From NCBI RefSeq assembly GCF_030317105.1, contig NZ_JASZYG010000005.1, positions 1-64,000 of the forward strand: a stretch of 64,000 bases of DNA, given 5' to 3'. Position 1 is the stretch's first letter. The number at the start of each line of letters is the position of its first letter. Origin of the DNA: Variovorax brevis (GTDB lineage Bacteria; Pseudomonadota; Gammaproteobacteria; Burkholderiales; Burkholderiaceae_C). Both the position numbers and the translations under genes were made by a program. The notes beneath the pieces were generated by a model. It saw only the letters and a program-made list of their open reading frames with translations. It was not told the DNA's origin and ran no database searches. Shown piece by piece: positions 8,209 through 16,816 of this stretch.

Positions 8209-8888
8209 CTCGTCAACCCCTTGAGCAGCAAATCGATGAGGATGTGAACCGAGTTGCTCATCGTCTGGCCCTTGGCCAGCGAGTACGCGGTGTAGCGGAT
8301 TGTCACCGGCACTTCCACGTACTTCAGTCGATGGCGCGCGACCTGGGCCACGATTTCGGTGGCGTGCGCCATGCCGGACTGGCGCAGGTTGAGGCGCTGC
8401 GCCGCGTTTCGGGTAAAGGCACGAAGACCGTTGTGCGCGTCAGACAGGCGCAGGCCGGTCAGCACGTAATTCACCCAGCAGGCGGCCTGCAGGAGTAGCC
8501 GTCGTCGCATCGGAATGCCGATGGCGGTGCCCTTGAAGCGGCTGCCCAACGCAACGTCGGCGCCGCCGGCAAGGCTGTCGATCAGGGCGGGGATTTCGCG
8601 CGGGTCATGCTGGCCGTCGGCGTCGAAGGTGACGACGTGGCTGGCACCGAGGCGAAGGGCATGCGTGATACCAGTCTGCAGCGCGGCGCCTTGGCCCAGG
8701 TTGATCGCGTGGCTCACGACCTTGGCACCGGCCAGCCGTGCACGGGAGGCGGTGTCGTCGGATGAGCCGTCGTTGACCAGCACGACGTTGGGGCACACGC
8801 GTCGAACCTGTTCGATCACGTCGCCCACGACTGCGCCCTCGTTGAGGGCTGGTATCACCACATAGACCGAAGACAGCGTATCGCTCAT
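8205..8888 (-). CDS. GT2 polyprenol-phosphate glycosyltransferase (DPM1-like)
   Basis: A 227-residue cytoplasmic GT-A enzyme. Motifs: VVIPALNEG near residue 10, VNDGSSDDT near 38, FDADGQHDP (metal-binding DxD) around residue 89, and GSRFKG around 117. The family makes polyprenyl-phosphate-mannose or -glucose from nucleotide sugars. The soluble form without C-terminal helices is usually paired with a small membrane partner, here the overlapping DUF2304 gene. It would charge the lipid carrier used by the GT-C enzyme encoded convergently. GGGAAG precedes the ATG. Confidence 0.85.
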   Translation of the reverse strand: MSDTLSSVYVVIPALNEGAVVGDVIEQVRRVCPNVVLVNDGSSDDTASRARLAGAKVVSHAINLGQGAALQTGITHALRLGASHVVTFDADGQHDPREIPALIDSLAGGADVALGSRFKGTAIGIPMRRRLLLQAACWVNYVLTGLRLSDAHNGLRAFTRNAAQRLNLRQSGMAHATEIVAQVARHRLKYVEVPVTIRYTAYSLAKGQTMSNSVHILIDLLLKGLTR

Positions 8889-9371
8889 GTTGCTTCCCGA
8901 AACAAGATGAAGCCCCTCGAACCCGACAGCCCGGACGATTGGAAACTTTCGTTAACAATAATCGTCGGGAAACGCATTTCAACCTGTTGCGCCGCGTCGC
9001 GCAACATTTCAGTGGCGATACACCTTTCGGACAGTGTTGGCGTCGCCCGGAATGCAATCAACGCTTTGCCTGTGGACCTTCGTGCAATCTGCACAAACAA
9101 GGTGATGCGCTGCTCATGCAAGCAAGCACTTCAAGGCAGATGTGTTCTGGCGACGAAGCTGCGACTTGGCCTTTGCGAAATCTCCCACACCCGGGTAACT
9201 ACCAGTCGATGATGTTTACCAAATGTCAAGTGCCGCAGTAACATGTTCGTATTACAAACACACAACAATCGCACGCAGTAAACATTTGCTTTCGGGATTT
9301 GTCCCCGAGGTGTGGCGGGGAATAACTCCAGGAAGCGCGGATGCGGATCTGCGGTGCACGCGGGGTAACGC
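8889..9371. other. 483-bp intergenic region, no gene seen
   Basis: Lies between the divergent GT2 gene and the cupin/JmjC gene. It is richer in A+T than its surroundings, notably near 8940-8970 and 9220-9300, and contains several poly-A/T tracts but no ORF with a plausible start and family match. It presumably holds both divergent promoters; I could not assign them with confidence. Confidence 0.5.
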
Positions 9372-10364
9372 ATGAACGTCTCGGCGATGGGATCCCTCGG
9401 TGGAGCAGATTCGGGCTCAAACCTGCTTGACATTCGCGACAAGGCGAAATGGGCTGAGCTAGGCAGGAAATCCTTCATCTTTGAGCATCGATTGGCAGGT
9501 CACCCCCTGTTCGAGCGCCCCCGACTGGCGAAGCTCGCAGAGGCGATGCTCGATACCGGTGACCACTTGCGCTGTTCCGCCAGCGGATTTCAATGCGACA
9601 ACTCCCCCGAAGGCCGACGAAAGTTGGTCGGGGCCATCGTCGACATGGAGGAGGCCAATTCGTGGATCAAGCTATCGCACGCGAATCAGGTCTTGCCTGA
9701 ATACGACGAAGTGCTCCAGTCTGTGCTACGCGACGTTGAGCTTATGTTGGACTTTCCTTTGCGGAAAGTGATGACATGGTCCGGGATGACCATTTTCATG
9801 AATCCGCCGGACTACTTCGTTCGCTACCATTTCGACCATGAGTCCAGTCTCCTCTTGCAAATCGCTGGCGAGAAGGATGTCTGCGTGTACCCCCCGGACA
9901 ATCGCGTGCTGACAGAGACGGAAATCGAAGGCTTTTACCACGGGGACGTCATGGCCGGCCGTTACAGGGAGGAAGTGGAAGCCTTCGCGACGCACCAGAT
10001 CATCACGCCGGGCACCGGGGTGCATCTTCCTCAACTGGGGCCGCACAGCGTGCGCAACAACAAGCAAGCCTCGATCAGCGTCAGCATCTTCTACGACTTG
10101 CGCGCCCACGACGAGAAGGCACGCATTTGCCAGTTCAACTGGTATCTGCGGCGCATGGGCATCACACCGGCTCCTGTCGGGAAATCTGTCATGACGGACA
10201 GGGCGAAAATTGCCGTGATCGAGTCCTTGTGCAAGCCCGACCCGCAAAACTGGGACGAGTACATGTTCTCGGGCGTCAACCGCATCAATGCGCCTTTCCG
10301 AGCAGCCAAGGGAATAGGCCGGCGGCTCGCTTCGCTTGCGCACCACTCTCCGCCCGCGGGCTGA
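9372..10364 (+). CDS. JmjC/cupin-like Fe(II)/2-oxoglutarate oxygenase-type protein
   Basis: A 330-residue protein. The central third carries YFVRYHFDHESSLLLQIAGE, with an HxD-type metal dyad, and later PGTGVHLPQLGPHSVRN, where the distal His of a double-stranded beta-helix would sit. This matches bacterial cupin_8/JmjC proteins, which are often hydroxylases. No signal peptide is visible. It stands alone between the glycan cassette and the Bug/aconitase unit and has A+T-rich upstream DNA, consistent with an acquired accessory gene. Its target (protein, sugar or small molecule) cannot be deduced. Confidence 0.68.
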   Translation: MNVSAMGSLGGADSGSNLLDIRDKAKWAELGRKSFIFEHRLAGHPLFERPRLAKLAEAMLDTGDHLRCSASGFQCDNSPEGRRKLVGAIVDMEEANSWIKLSHANQVLPEYDEVLQSVLRDVELMLDFPLRKVMTWSGMTIFMNPPDYFVRYHFDHESSLLLQIAGEKDVCVYPPDNRVLTETEIEGFYHGDVMAGRYREEVEAFATHQIITPGTGVHLPQLGPHSVRNNKQASISVSIFYDLRAHDEKARICQFNWYLRRMGITPAPVGKSVMTDRAKIAVIESLCKPDPQNWDEYMFSGVNRINAPFRAAKGIGRRLASLAHHSPPAG

Positions 10365-10588
10365 CGGGCTGCGTGAAGCAGTCATGCTGATTCTTTTCGA
10401 GAGTGTGCAAAAGCGTGGGAGCCTGATTCCGGATCTCTGGCACTGAACTCCTGGAACCGGCACGTTACGGCGGATGGCACGAGAGTCGTATGTCCGTCCT
10501 CGACGCCTTGGCCAACGCCTTCAGCGAACATCGCCTGGTGGGTCAGCAATCCGAACTGCGCAACAATCGAGCGCGTGGTCTGGCAACC

Positions 10589-11572
10589 CTAGTCCAGCGT
10601 CACCCCGGCCTTGCGCACCACGTCCACATAGCGGGCTTGCTCGCGGCTGAAGGTCGCTACGGCGGCTTCCGGCGTGGTGGGATTGATGATGTTCTCCTGT
10701 TCTGCCATCGCTTTCTTCACCTCGGGCGAGGTCCACGCGGTGACGATCGCCTCGTTCAGGCGTTTCACATCGGCCGGAGCGAGCTTGGCCGGTCCGATCG
10801 CGGCGAGCCAACCGCCTACCGTGACGTTGATGCCTTGCTCCTGCAGCGTCGGTATGTTCGCGAAGGAAGGCACCCTTGTCGCGCCCGTGGCCGCCACCGC
10901 CCGCAGCGTTCCAGCCTTGAGGTGCGCCTGCACGGCGGGAACGGCGAGCACCCCGAAGTCGACCTGGCCGCCGATCAGGTCGGTGATCATCTGTCCAGCG
11001 CCCTTGTAAGGGATGTGGCGAGCCTTCAGCCCCGCCTCGTCGACGAACATCTCGGCAGCGAGGTGGAGGATGGTGCCGTTGCCGGAAGAGCCGAAGTTGT
11101 AGTTGTCCGGCTTGGCCTTGATGAGCGCCACGAGTTCCTTGGCGTTGTTGGCCGGTAGACGTTTGGGATTGACCACGAGCAGGAACGGCGTCTCGCCGAC
11201 GATCGTGATCGGCGTAATGTCCTTCAGGCTGTCGTACGGCATCTTCTTGTAGACGGCCGGATTGACGACGTGGTTGTTCGAGACGAACGCAATCGTGTTG
11301 CCGTCCGGCGCTGCCTTCACAAGTTGCTGCGTGCCGATGATCCCCCCGGACCCAGGCAGGTTCTCCACGATGACAGGGCGCCCCAGCGTCTTGCTCATCG
11401 CGTTCTGGGCGGACCGGACCATGACGTCCTGGCCGGAGCCGGCACTTGCGGGAACGATGATCCGCATGGGAGCGTTGTTGCCCGCCTGGGCGGCCGCCAT
11501 GCCTGGATGGGTGATCAGGATCGCACTGGTGGCGAGGCTGCCGATGAAGGCGCGACGATTCGTGGATTGCAT
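10589..11572 (-). CDS. Bug/TctC-family periplasmic solute receptor
   Basis: A 327-residue receptor from the ATG at 11572, which follows GGAGA; an upstream in-frame start at 11611 lacks such a site. The N-terminus NRRAFIGSLATSAILITHPG looks like a twin-arginine or Sec signal. Core motifs include PASAGSGQDVMVR, ENLPGSGGIIGTQQLVKAAPDG and a C-terminal NEAIVTAWTSPEVKK. The start lies 48 bp downstream of the aconitase-like gene on the same strand. The likely ligand is a tricarboxylate or related acid processed by that enzyme (inference). Confidence 0.9.
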   Translation of the reverse strand: MQSTNRRAFIGSLATSAILITHPGMAAAQAGNNAPMRIIVPASAGSGQDVMVRSAQNAMSKTLGRPVIVENLPGSGGIIGTQQLVKAAPDGNTIAFVSNNHVVNPAVYKKMPYDSLKDITPITIVGETPFLLVVNPKRLPANNAKELVALIKAKPDNYNFGSSGNGTILHLAAEMFVDEAGLKARHIPYKGAGQMITDLIGGQVDFGVLAVPAVQAHLKAGTLRAVAATGATRVPSFANIPTLQEQGINVTVGGWLAAIGPAKLAPADVKRLNEAIVTAWTSPEVKKAMAEQENIINPTTPEAAVATFSREQARYVDVVRKAGVTLD

Positions 11573-11620
11573 GTTTGTCTCCTTGGGTTGCTGTGGGGTT
11601 GCGGGTGCCATGGCAGGGCG

Positions 11621-13582
11621 TCATTCGCCATGCAGGGCACGCAGTTGATCGAAGCTCACGATGCGGCCGGCGATGGCGCTCGCCGCCACCGTGGTGGGGC
11701 TCGCCAGCCAAAGCTTCCCGGGACCGGAGCGGCCCGGAAAGTTGCGATTGATGGAGCTGACAGTCACCTGGTCTACGCGGTCGGACACGCCCGGGCCGGC
11801 GTTGACGCAGGCGCCGCAGCCAGGCTCGATCAGTTCGACGCCCGCTCGGGTGAACACCTCGAACATGCCCTCGCGCAAGCAGAAATCGCGCACGTCCTGG
11901 CTGCCGAACTGGACGATGAAGCGGATGCCCGGCGGCACCTTCAAGTCGCGTCCCACAGCCCATTGCAGGACCTCATGGCAGTGGCGCAGGTCTTCCCGTT
12001 TCCCGCCCGTGCACGAACCGCCGTAGGCAATGTCGATGGAGACTCGTTCCTTCAATTCGGAAGCGCTCACGCCACTGCCCGGGTCGCCCGGCCGGGCCAA
12101 CATCGGCTCCAGCCGTGCGCAATCGATCTCGATGGTGTGCGCCACCTCGGCGCCTTCGTCGCTGCACATCCAGGGCTCGATGTGGAAATCGATGCCGCGG
12201 CGCTCGCGCAGGAAGCGGCGCGTCTCTTCGTCGGGCGCGACGATTCCGGTGAAGCCACCCATTTCAGCCACCATGTTGGTCAGGGTGGCGCGCTCGTCGG
12301 TGGGCAAGCCGGCCAGTGCTTCACCCGTGTACTCGAAGACTTGCCCGATGGCATGGCCCTCGCGCACGTAGGGGGTGCGCAGGATGTGCAGCGCGACGTC
12401 CTTGGCCTCCACGCCCGGACGCAGGCGGCCCTTGAGCAGCACCCTGCAGATGCGGGGCACCTCGAGCCGCACTTCGCCTGTGAGCCACGAATTGGCAATC
12501 TCCGTCGCGCCCACACCGAAGGCCAGTGCGCCCAGCGCGCCGCAATGCGTCGTGTGCGAATCGGTGCCCGCCGCCACTTGGCCGGGAAGCACGTACCGCT
12601 CGGCCATGATCGAATGGCTGATGCCTTCGGAGCCTTCGCGGTCGCGCAGCAGTCCATGCAGCCGGACGCCGTGTTTCTCACAGAAGCGTTGCTGCACGCG
12701 CTGCAGGTTCTGCGCGGCATCGAGAAGCCCGATGGCCTTGCGCTCCGCAGGCATGCTGTGGTGCACGAAGGTGAGATGGTCGGAGAAGCAGAGGATGCCC
12801 TGCGGCTCATGAAGCTGGAAGTCTCCGCCTGTGGCGCGCTCCAGGACCGTCAGCGACATGGGGGTCACGTACTCGTGGGCATAGCGCCAGTCCGCCTTGA
12901 CGAACAGCGATTCGCCGGGCCGCACGGGCATCTCGCCGCCCCGCGCACGGGCGATGATCTTTTCCGCGTAGGTCATCGGCCGCGGCGCAACGGCGTGCGG
13001 CTGCGGCGCCCAGCCCTCGCGCCGAGCCTGCGAAAGCTTGAAGAGCCCGCCACGCCGGATCAATTCGGCCGTGAGCTCGTCCTCCCCTTGCGTGAAGGCC
13101 TCGATCGGAATGCTCTCGCCGCGGCGGATGCGCTCGATCAGTCCGAAATCGGTGGAGGTCAGGATGCCGAGGTTGCGGCAGTTCTGTCGGTAGATCCGCT
13201 CGAAGCTCTCCGCAATGACCAGGCGAATGCCTGCGCACAGCTCCGCAAACGGGCTGGCCTCGCGCGAAGAGCCCTTGCCGTAGCGGCGGCCCGCGACGGT
13301 CACTTCGAACCCACCTGCCTTGACACCGCCCGCCTTGACGGGCGTCCGGTCACCGCACTTGAGTCCGAGGTAAGGGTACTCGCCGAGCTTCTCGTCGTAG
13401 TAGTAGCAAATGTTTGCCGGCGTGATCTCGTCTGTCGAAACGTCCGTGCGCAAGGGCAGCGCCACGTCGAGCGACAGGTCTTCGCCAGAGAGCTGGCGAT
13501 CGATGATTTGCGGGTCCTGGGACAGGAACAGGATCCGCCCGTCGAAACGAAGGCTTGGCGCCGTGGCCGGGGCAGTGGACAA
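11621..13582 (-). CDS. Aconitase-superfamily hydro-lyase with swivel domain first
   Basis: A 653-residue protein starting at TTG 13582, which has AAGGAG seven bases upstream. The swivel (LeuD-like) domain comes first, with YGKGSSREASP near residue 100. The LeuC-like catalytic part follows, with GTDSHTTHCGALGALAFGVG holding the first cluster Cys and GCGACVNAGPGV holding the other two. The order swivel-then-catalytic resembles AcnB without its HEAT-like domain and is reversed relative to AcnA. It should dehydrate or isomerise a hydroxy tri- or dicarboxylate using a [4Fe-4S] cluster. The neighbouring Bug receptor and divergent LysR gene indicate an inducible catabolic unit. Confidence 0.85.
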   Translation of the reverse strand: MSTAPATAPSLRFDGRILFLSQDPQIIDRQLSGEDLSLDVALPLRTDVSTDEITPANICYYYDEKLGEYPYLGLKCGDRTPVKAGGVKAGGFEVTVAGRRYGKGSSREASPFAELCAGIRLVIAESFERIYRQNCRNLGILTSTDFGLIERIRRGESIPIEAFTQGEDELTAELIRRGGLFKLSQARREGWAPQPHAVAPRPMTYAEKIIARARGGEMPVRPGESLFVKADWRYAHEYVTPMSLTVLERATGGDFQLHEPQGILCFSDHLTFVHHSMPAERKAIGLLDAAQNLQRVQQRFCEKHGVRLHGLLRDREGSEGISHSIMAERYVLPGQVAAGTDSHTTHCGALGALAFGVGATEIANSWLTGEVRLEVPRICRVLLKGRLRPGVEAKDVALHILRTPYVREGHAIGQVFEYTGEALAGLPTDERATLTNMVAEMGGFTGIVAPDEETRRFLRERRGIDFHIEPWMCSDEGAEVAHTIEIDCARLEPMLARPGDPGSGVSASELKERVSIDIAYGGSCTGGKREDLRHCHEVLQWAVGRDLKVPPGIRFIVQFGSQDVRDFCLREGMFEVFTRAGVELIEPGCGACVNAGPGVSDRVDQVTVSSINRNFPGRSGPGKLWLASPTTVAASAIAGRIVSFDQLRALHGE

Positions 13583-13687
13583 AGAAGGACTCCTTGCATA
13601 AGTTAAATTGCTGCGTCGTGTCTGGATTCTGTTTCTCTTCGCTCTGGTAAAAAAATTAGACTTTCTGAATTCATATAAGCTGAGCTA

Positions 13688-14584
13688 ATGCCAATCCTCC
13701 CTCTCACCGCGTTGCGCGCGTTCGACAAGGTCGCCGAACACCTGAGCTACACCCGGGCCGCGGAAGCGCTGCATGTCACCCAGAGCGCGGTCAGCCAGCA
13801 GGTGGCCCAGCTCGAAGAGCGCGTGGGCAAGCGTCTGGTCGAGCGCAGCGGGCGTGCACTGCGCCTTACCCCGCAAGGGGAAGTCCTGGCCGCCGCCTGC
13901 CAGAGGAGCTTCAGCGCACTGGAGCGCACGCTGCAGCAGGTCTCGCGCGGCGGCGATGGGCAGGCGCTGCAATTCAAGTTGCCCCCGACGTTTGCGATGA
14001 AGTGGTTGATGCCGCGGCTGCCGGGCTTTCAGGTCCTGCATCCGCAGTTGGAACTGCACATCAACACCAGCGTTCAGCCGGTGGACTTCGAGTCGGAGGA
14101 TGTGGATGTCGGCATGCAACGCGCGTCCGAGCCGGACCCAGGGCTGCATGGCATCCCCGTCATGGAGGAAAGTGGAATCCTCGTGTGCTCGCCGCGCCTG
14201 TGGGGCAAGCGAAAGGCGCGGGTTGCCGAACTGGCGACGATGACCTTGCTTCACAGCGCCAATCGGCCCGACGATTGGCCCCTGTGGCTCGGACTCATGG
14301 GCGCACCCGAACTCAAGCCTGCCAATCAGATTGAGTTCAGTTTCTCGCTGTTGATGTACCAGGCTGCGATCGAGGGGCTGGGTGTCGGCATCGCACAGCC
14401 TGAGTTCGTGGAAGAGGACCTGGCGTCAGGCCGTCTTGTGGCGCCTTTCAAGCAGGTCGTGTCGACTGGAAGGAAACACTTTCTTGTCTGTCCGGCCAGA
14501 GGGCGGCACGATCCTGCAGTCGCGCGGTTTTTCTCATGGGTGCAGTCGGGCGCCAAGGCATACCGTGTGACTCCAGTGGATTGA
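13688..14584 (+). CDS. LysR-family regulator (GcvA-like)
   Basis: A 298-residue LTTR. The N-terminal winged HTH reads PLTALRAFDKVAEHLSYTRA, followed by EALHVTQSAVSQQVAQLEE, and the rest is a substrate-binding effector domain. The GcvA-like subgroup is suggested by the PLTALRAF opening and the GRALRLTPQG segment. It is divergent from the aconitase/Bug pair across about 105 bp of A+T-rich DNA, so it likely activates that pair in response to its substrate. No strong terminator follows; GACGG and CCGTC can pair just after the stop. Confidence 0.88.
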   Translation: MPILPLTALRAFDKVAEHLSYTRAAEALHVTQSAVSQQVAQLEERVGKRLVERSGRALRLTPQGEVLAAACQRSFSALERTLQQVSRGGDGQALQFKLPPTFAMKWLMPRLPGFQVLHPQLELHINTSVQPVDFESEDVDVGMQRASEPDPGLHGIPVMEESGILVCSPRLWGKRKARVAELATMTLLHSANRPDDWPLWLGLMGAPELKPANQIEFSFSLLMYQAAIEGLGVGIAQPEFVEEDLASGRLVAPFKQVVSTGRKHFLVCPARGRHDPAVARFFSWVQSGAKAYRVTPVD

Positions 14585-14717
14585 GACGGTTGGCGCCGTC
14601 AACCTCGATGTCAGTGCCGCGCGCATTCCTGACAGTGTGGGACCATTCCCTTCAAGGACACGGATCCCGGATCCAGTCCGAAAATCTTCGTCTTGTCCCT
14701 GACTTCCCCGCCACGAA

Positions 14718-15257
14718 GTGACCCTGCGTCGCGTTCTGCTCGTGATAACCATCCTGGTCGCCACGGGCGCCTGGGTTGCCTTCGTGTACTGGATGACAGG
14801 ACTGGAACGCAAGGAGGTGGCCTGGCTGGAGATCGACCTGTCGCAGGTTCCGGCCGGCAGCCCGAAGTTCTACTCCTTCCAGGGGACGCCACTGGCCCTC
14901 GTGCGAACCACCGATGCGATGCTCGATGACCTTCAGGCGCAAACCAGCCACACCTGGAACCAGCGTCCGATTGCGGCCGGGCGCCCATCGTTCTTCGTCT
15001 ACTCCCTGGTGAACCCGGCGGACCGATGCGAGGTCGAACACGTGCCCAGGGGCGCAGACCGCTACGCGCCGGCACGCCCATGGCAAGGCGGCTATCACGA
15101 CCCATGCCGCTTTGGCGAATGGGACTACGCGGGCCGGGCGGTCAAGCAGTACGCCGACCAGGACGCGCAACTGTTGCGCATGCCCGATCTGGACATTCCA
15201 GTCTTCGAGCTCAGGGAGCGCAACATCCTGCGCATTACCCGTGCCCCGAAGAGATAG
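14718..15257 (+). CDS. Membrane-anchored, degenerate Rieske-like protein
   Basis: A 179-residue protein from GTG 14718 with one N-terminal helix (RVLLVITILVATGAWVAFVY) and a soluble remainder. The C-terminal part resembles the Rieske subunit of cytochrome bc1: YHDPCRFGEWDYAGRAVKQY aligns by eye with the second cluster-binding box and the strand after it, ending in DLDIPVFEL. The cluster ligands are not intact: box one reads CEVEH instead of CxHLGC, and box two has HDPC instead of CPCH. It therefore probably does not bind a normal [2Fe-2S] cluster. No bc1 partner genes are adjacent. Function unknown. Confidence 0.5.
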   Translation: MTLRRVLLVITILVATGAWVAFVYWMTGLERKEVAWLEIDLSQVPAGSPKFYSFQGTPLALVRTTDAMLDDLQAQTSHTWNQRPIAAGRPSFFVYSLVNPADRCEVEHVPRGADRYAPARPWQGGYHDPCRFGEWDYAGRAVKQYADQDAQLLRMPDLDIPVFELRERNILRITRAPKR

Positions 15258-15475
15258 GCGAGACCAAGGCAAAACATGGCGGGTTCCCGGCAGAGAAGCA
15301 ATATCAACACCTGCCCGCTTTGATGCCTGGCGGCGTGAACAAGCGGCGGATGCGCCGTGGTCGCGCGCCGGCCTACGCTGGCACCCCATACCTTCCCACA
15401 CAGCCGTGAGTTCGATGCACCCAGATTGGAAGGTGTCGCAGTGCGTTGTGCATTGCCCGAATCAAGGAACGTTCA

Positions 15476-15676
15476 ATGAACGACATCACCGAATTCCCCA
15501 GCCAGCGAGAAAGCGAAGCCAACGCCGAGAATTCGGCTTCCCCGCGAACTGACGAACAGGAGGGCGTCGATACCGTTTGGGACACCCCCAGCGACGTTGC
15601 CAACTATGGTCGCTCGTATGCGAAGGATGCGATGAATTCTGTACGCAAGATGATCGATGCATGGAAGAAGAAGTGA
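15476..15676 (+). CDS. Small hypothetical protein, 66 residues
   Basis: Starts at ATG 15476, preceded by AAGGA; an in-frame upstream start at 15446 would add 10 residues. The protein is hydrophilic, acidic in the first half and Lys-rich at the end (MIDAWKKK), with no membrane segment or recognised family. It follows a 218-bp stretch in which I see no gene. The good ribosome-binding site supports its reality. Confidence 0.55.
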   Translation: MNDITEFPSQRESEANAENSASPRTDEQEGVDTVWDTPSDVANYGRSYAKDAMNSVRKMIDAWKKK

Positions 15677-15735
15677 ACCGAACCACCATCGCCTGAGCGA
15701 TCAGTCTCGCGCAGAATCCGCGACCGCCCAGATGC

Positions 15736-16734
15736 TCACGATATGACTTCGTCGGCACGAAGGAGCGCGTTGCGCGGGATGTTCAAACCCATCGCTTTGG
15801 CTACCTTCAGATTGACAACGAATTCGAACTTCGTCGGCTGCTCCAGCGCAAGGTTGCCGGGCTGTGCGCCATTGAGTATCTGCACTGCAATCTCAGCCAC
15901 ACGGCGGAACATCGCTGCGTAGTCGGGGCCGTACGACAGCAGGCATCCATAGGCGCGATAGTCTGCCATCACAGGCACCTGCTTCGCTGCCTCGAAGGCA
16001 ACCCACTCAGCTCGCAGCTTTGCATTGATCTCGTTGGGTGACAGGAGTACGCCGTCAGCGCGTTCGCTCTCGATCCTTGCGACGGCCTCCGGAAAATCTT
16101 CGGCCGCGTTGATGTTCAGGGGGATGAGGGTGAGTCCAAGCAATCTTGCGCTTTCCCGGTAGCTCTCAAAAGCCGCGTCGATCGTTGCGCTGGCAAGGCC
16201 CGAGCGCCGCGCGCATTCCGGGCAGCGCGCAAATGCGAGCCTGGAGACGGTCGGGACCGCCACCTTGAACAACTCGATCCGCTTTGGCGCGAGGTCTCCG
16301 GCGAAGTTCGACATCCCGGTGACCTGCCCGCCCGGATGCGCCAGGCTCTGGATGAGACCCGTACGCAGCGGGTCGTTGATTCCGAAGGTGACCACCGGGA
16401 TGTTGCGGCCCGCCTCGACCACGGCACGTGCAGCCGTCGCAGTGCCGGTCACGACCAGGTCGACACCCTTGTCCCGCATCTCTGCAGCGAACTCGGCGTA
16501 GCGCTCGCTCTTTCCCTCGGCGTAGCGCCAATCGATGGTCAGGTTCCTGCCTTCCACGAAGCCGAGTTCAACCAGCCGATTGATGAACGCCGCCACGATA
16601 CGTTCATCGTCCTTGGAGTTCTTTGCCGTGAACCCGAAGTAGGCGATGCGGTACGTTCGCCCCGGAACCTGGGCCAGCGCCGTTGCCCCAAGGGCGCAAG
16701 CGAAGCCAGAGATGATTCGACGACGTCCAATCAT
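15736..16734 (-). CDS. ABC-transporter-type substrate-binding protein (ABC_sub_bind family)
   Basis: A 332-residue protein from ATG 16734, preceded by GGAGGTGG; the longer open frame to 16836 lacks a site. The N-terminus MIGRRRIISGFACALGATAL is a signal peptide with twin arginines. Two lobes follow with family motifs VEGRNLTIDWRYAEGKSERY, HPGGQVTGMS and, near the end, ALRADEVIS. This is the TrpX/YtrP-like family, which binds amino acids or amides, but no permease or ATPase gene is adjacent, so it may act alone or with an unlinked transporter. Ligand unknown. Confidence 0.85.
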   Translation of the reverse strand: MIGRRRIISGFACALGATALAQVPGRTYRIAYFGFTAKNSKDDERIVAAFINRLVELGFVEGRNLTIDWRYAEGKSERYAEFAAEMRDKGVDLVVTGTATAARAVVEAGRNIPVVTFGINDPLRTGLIQSLAHPGGQVTGMSNFAGDLAPKRIELFKVAVPTVSRLAFARCPECARRSGLASATIDAAFESYRESARLLGLTLIPLNINAAEDFPEAVARIESERADGVLLSPNEINAKLRAEWVAFEAAKQVPVMADYRAYGCLLSYGPDYAAMFRRVAEIAVQILNGAQPGNLALEQPTKFEFVVNLKVAKAMGLNIPRNALLRADEVIS

Positions 16735-16816
16735 GTCCCACCTCCAGGCGTTTTTTTGAGTCCGCCCTCGAACCGGGGCGGCGATGCTCAATGATGCCAA
16801 TCCCGATCCGTCCAGG

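Noticed and set aside
10365..10588. Remnant gene downstream of the cupin gene on the minus strand
   Set aside because: A short open stretch exists, but no start, motif or family is recognisable.
11270..13606. 778-codon plus-strand ORF opposite the aconitase and Bug genes
   Set aside because: Longer than the real gene but lacks any family signature, while the minus frame is an intact aconitase.
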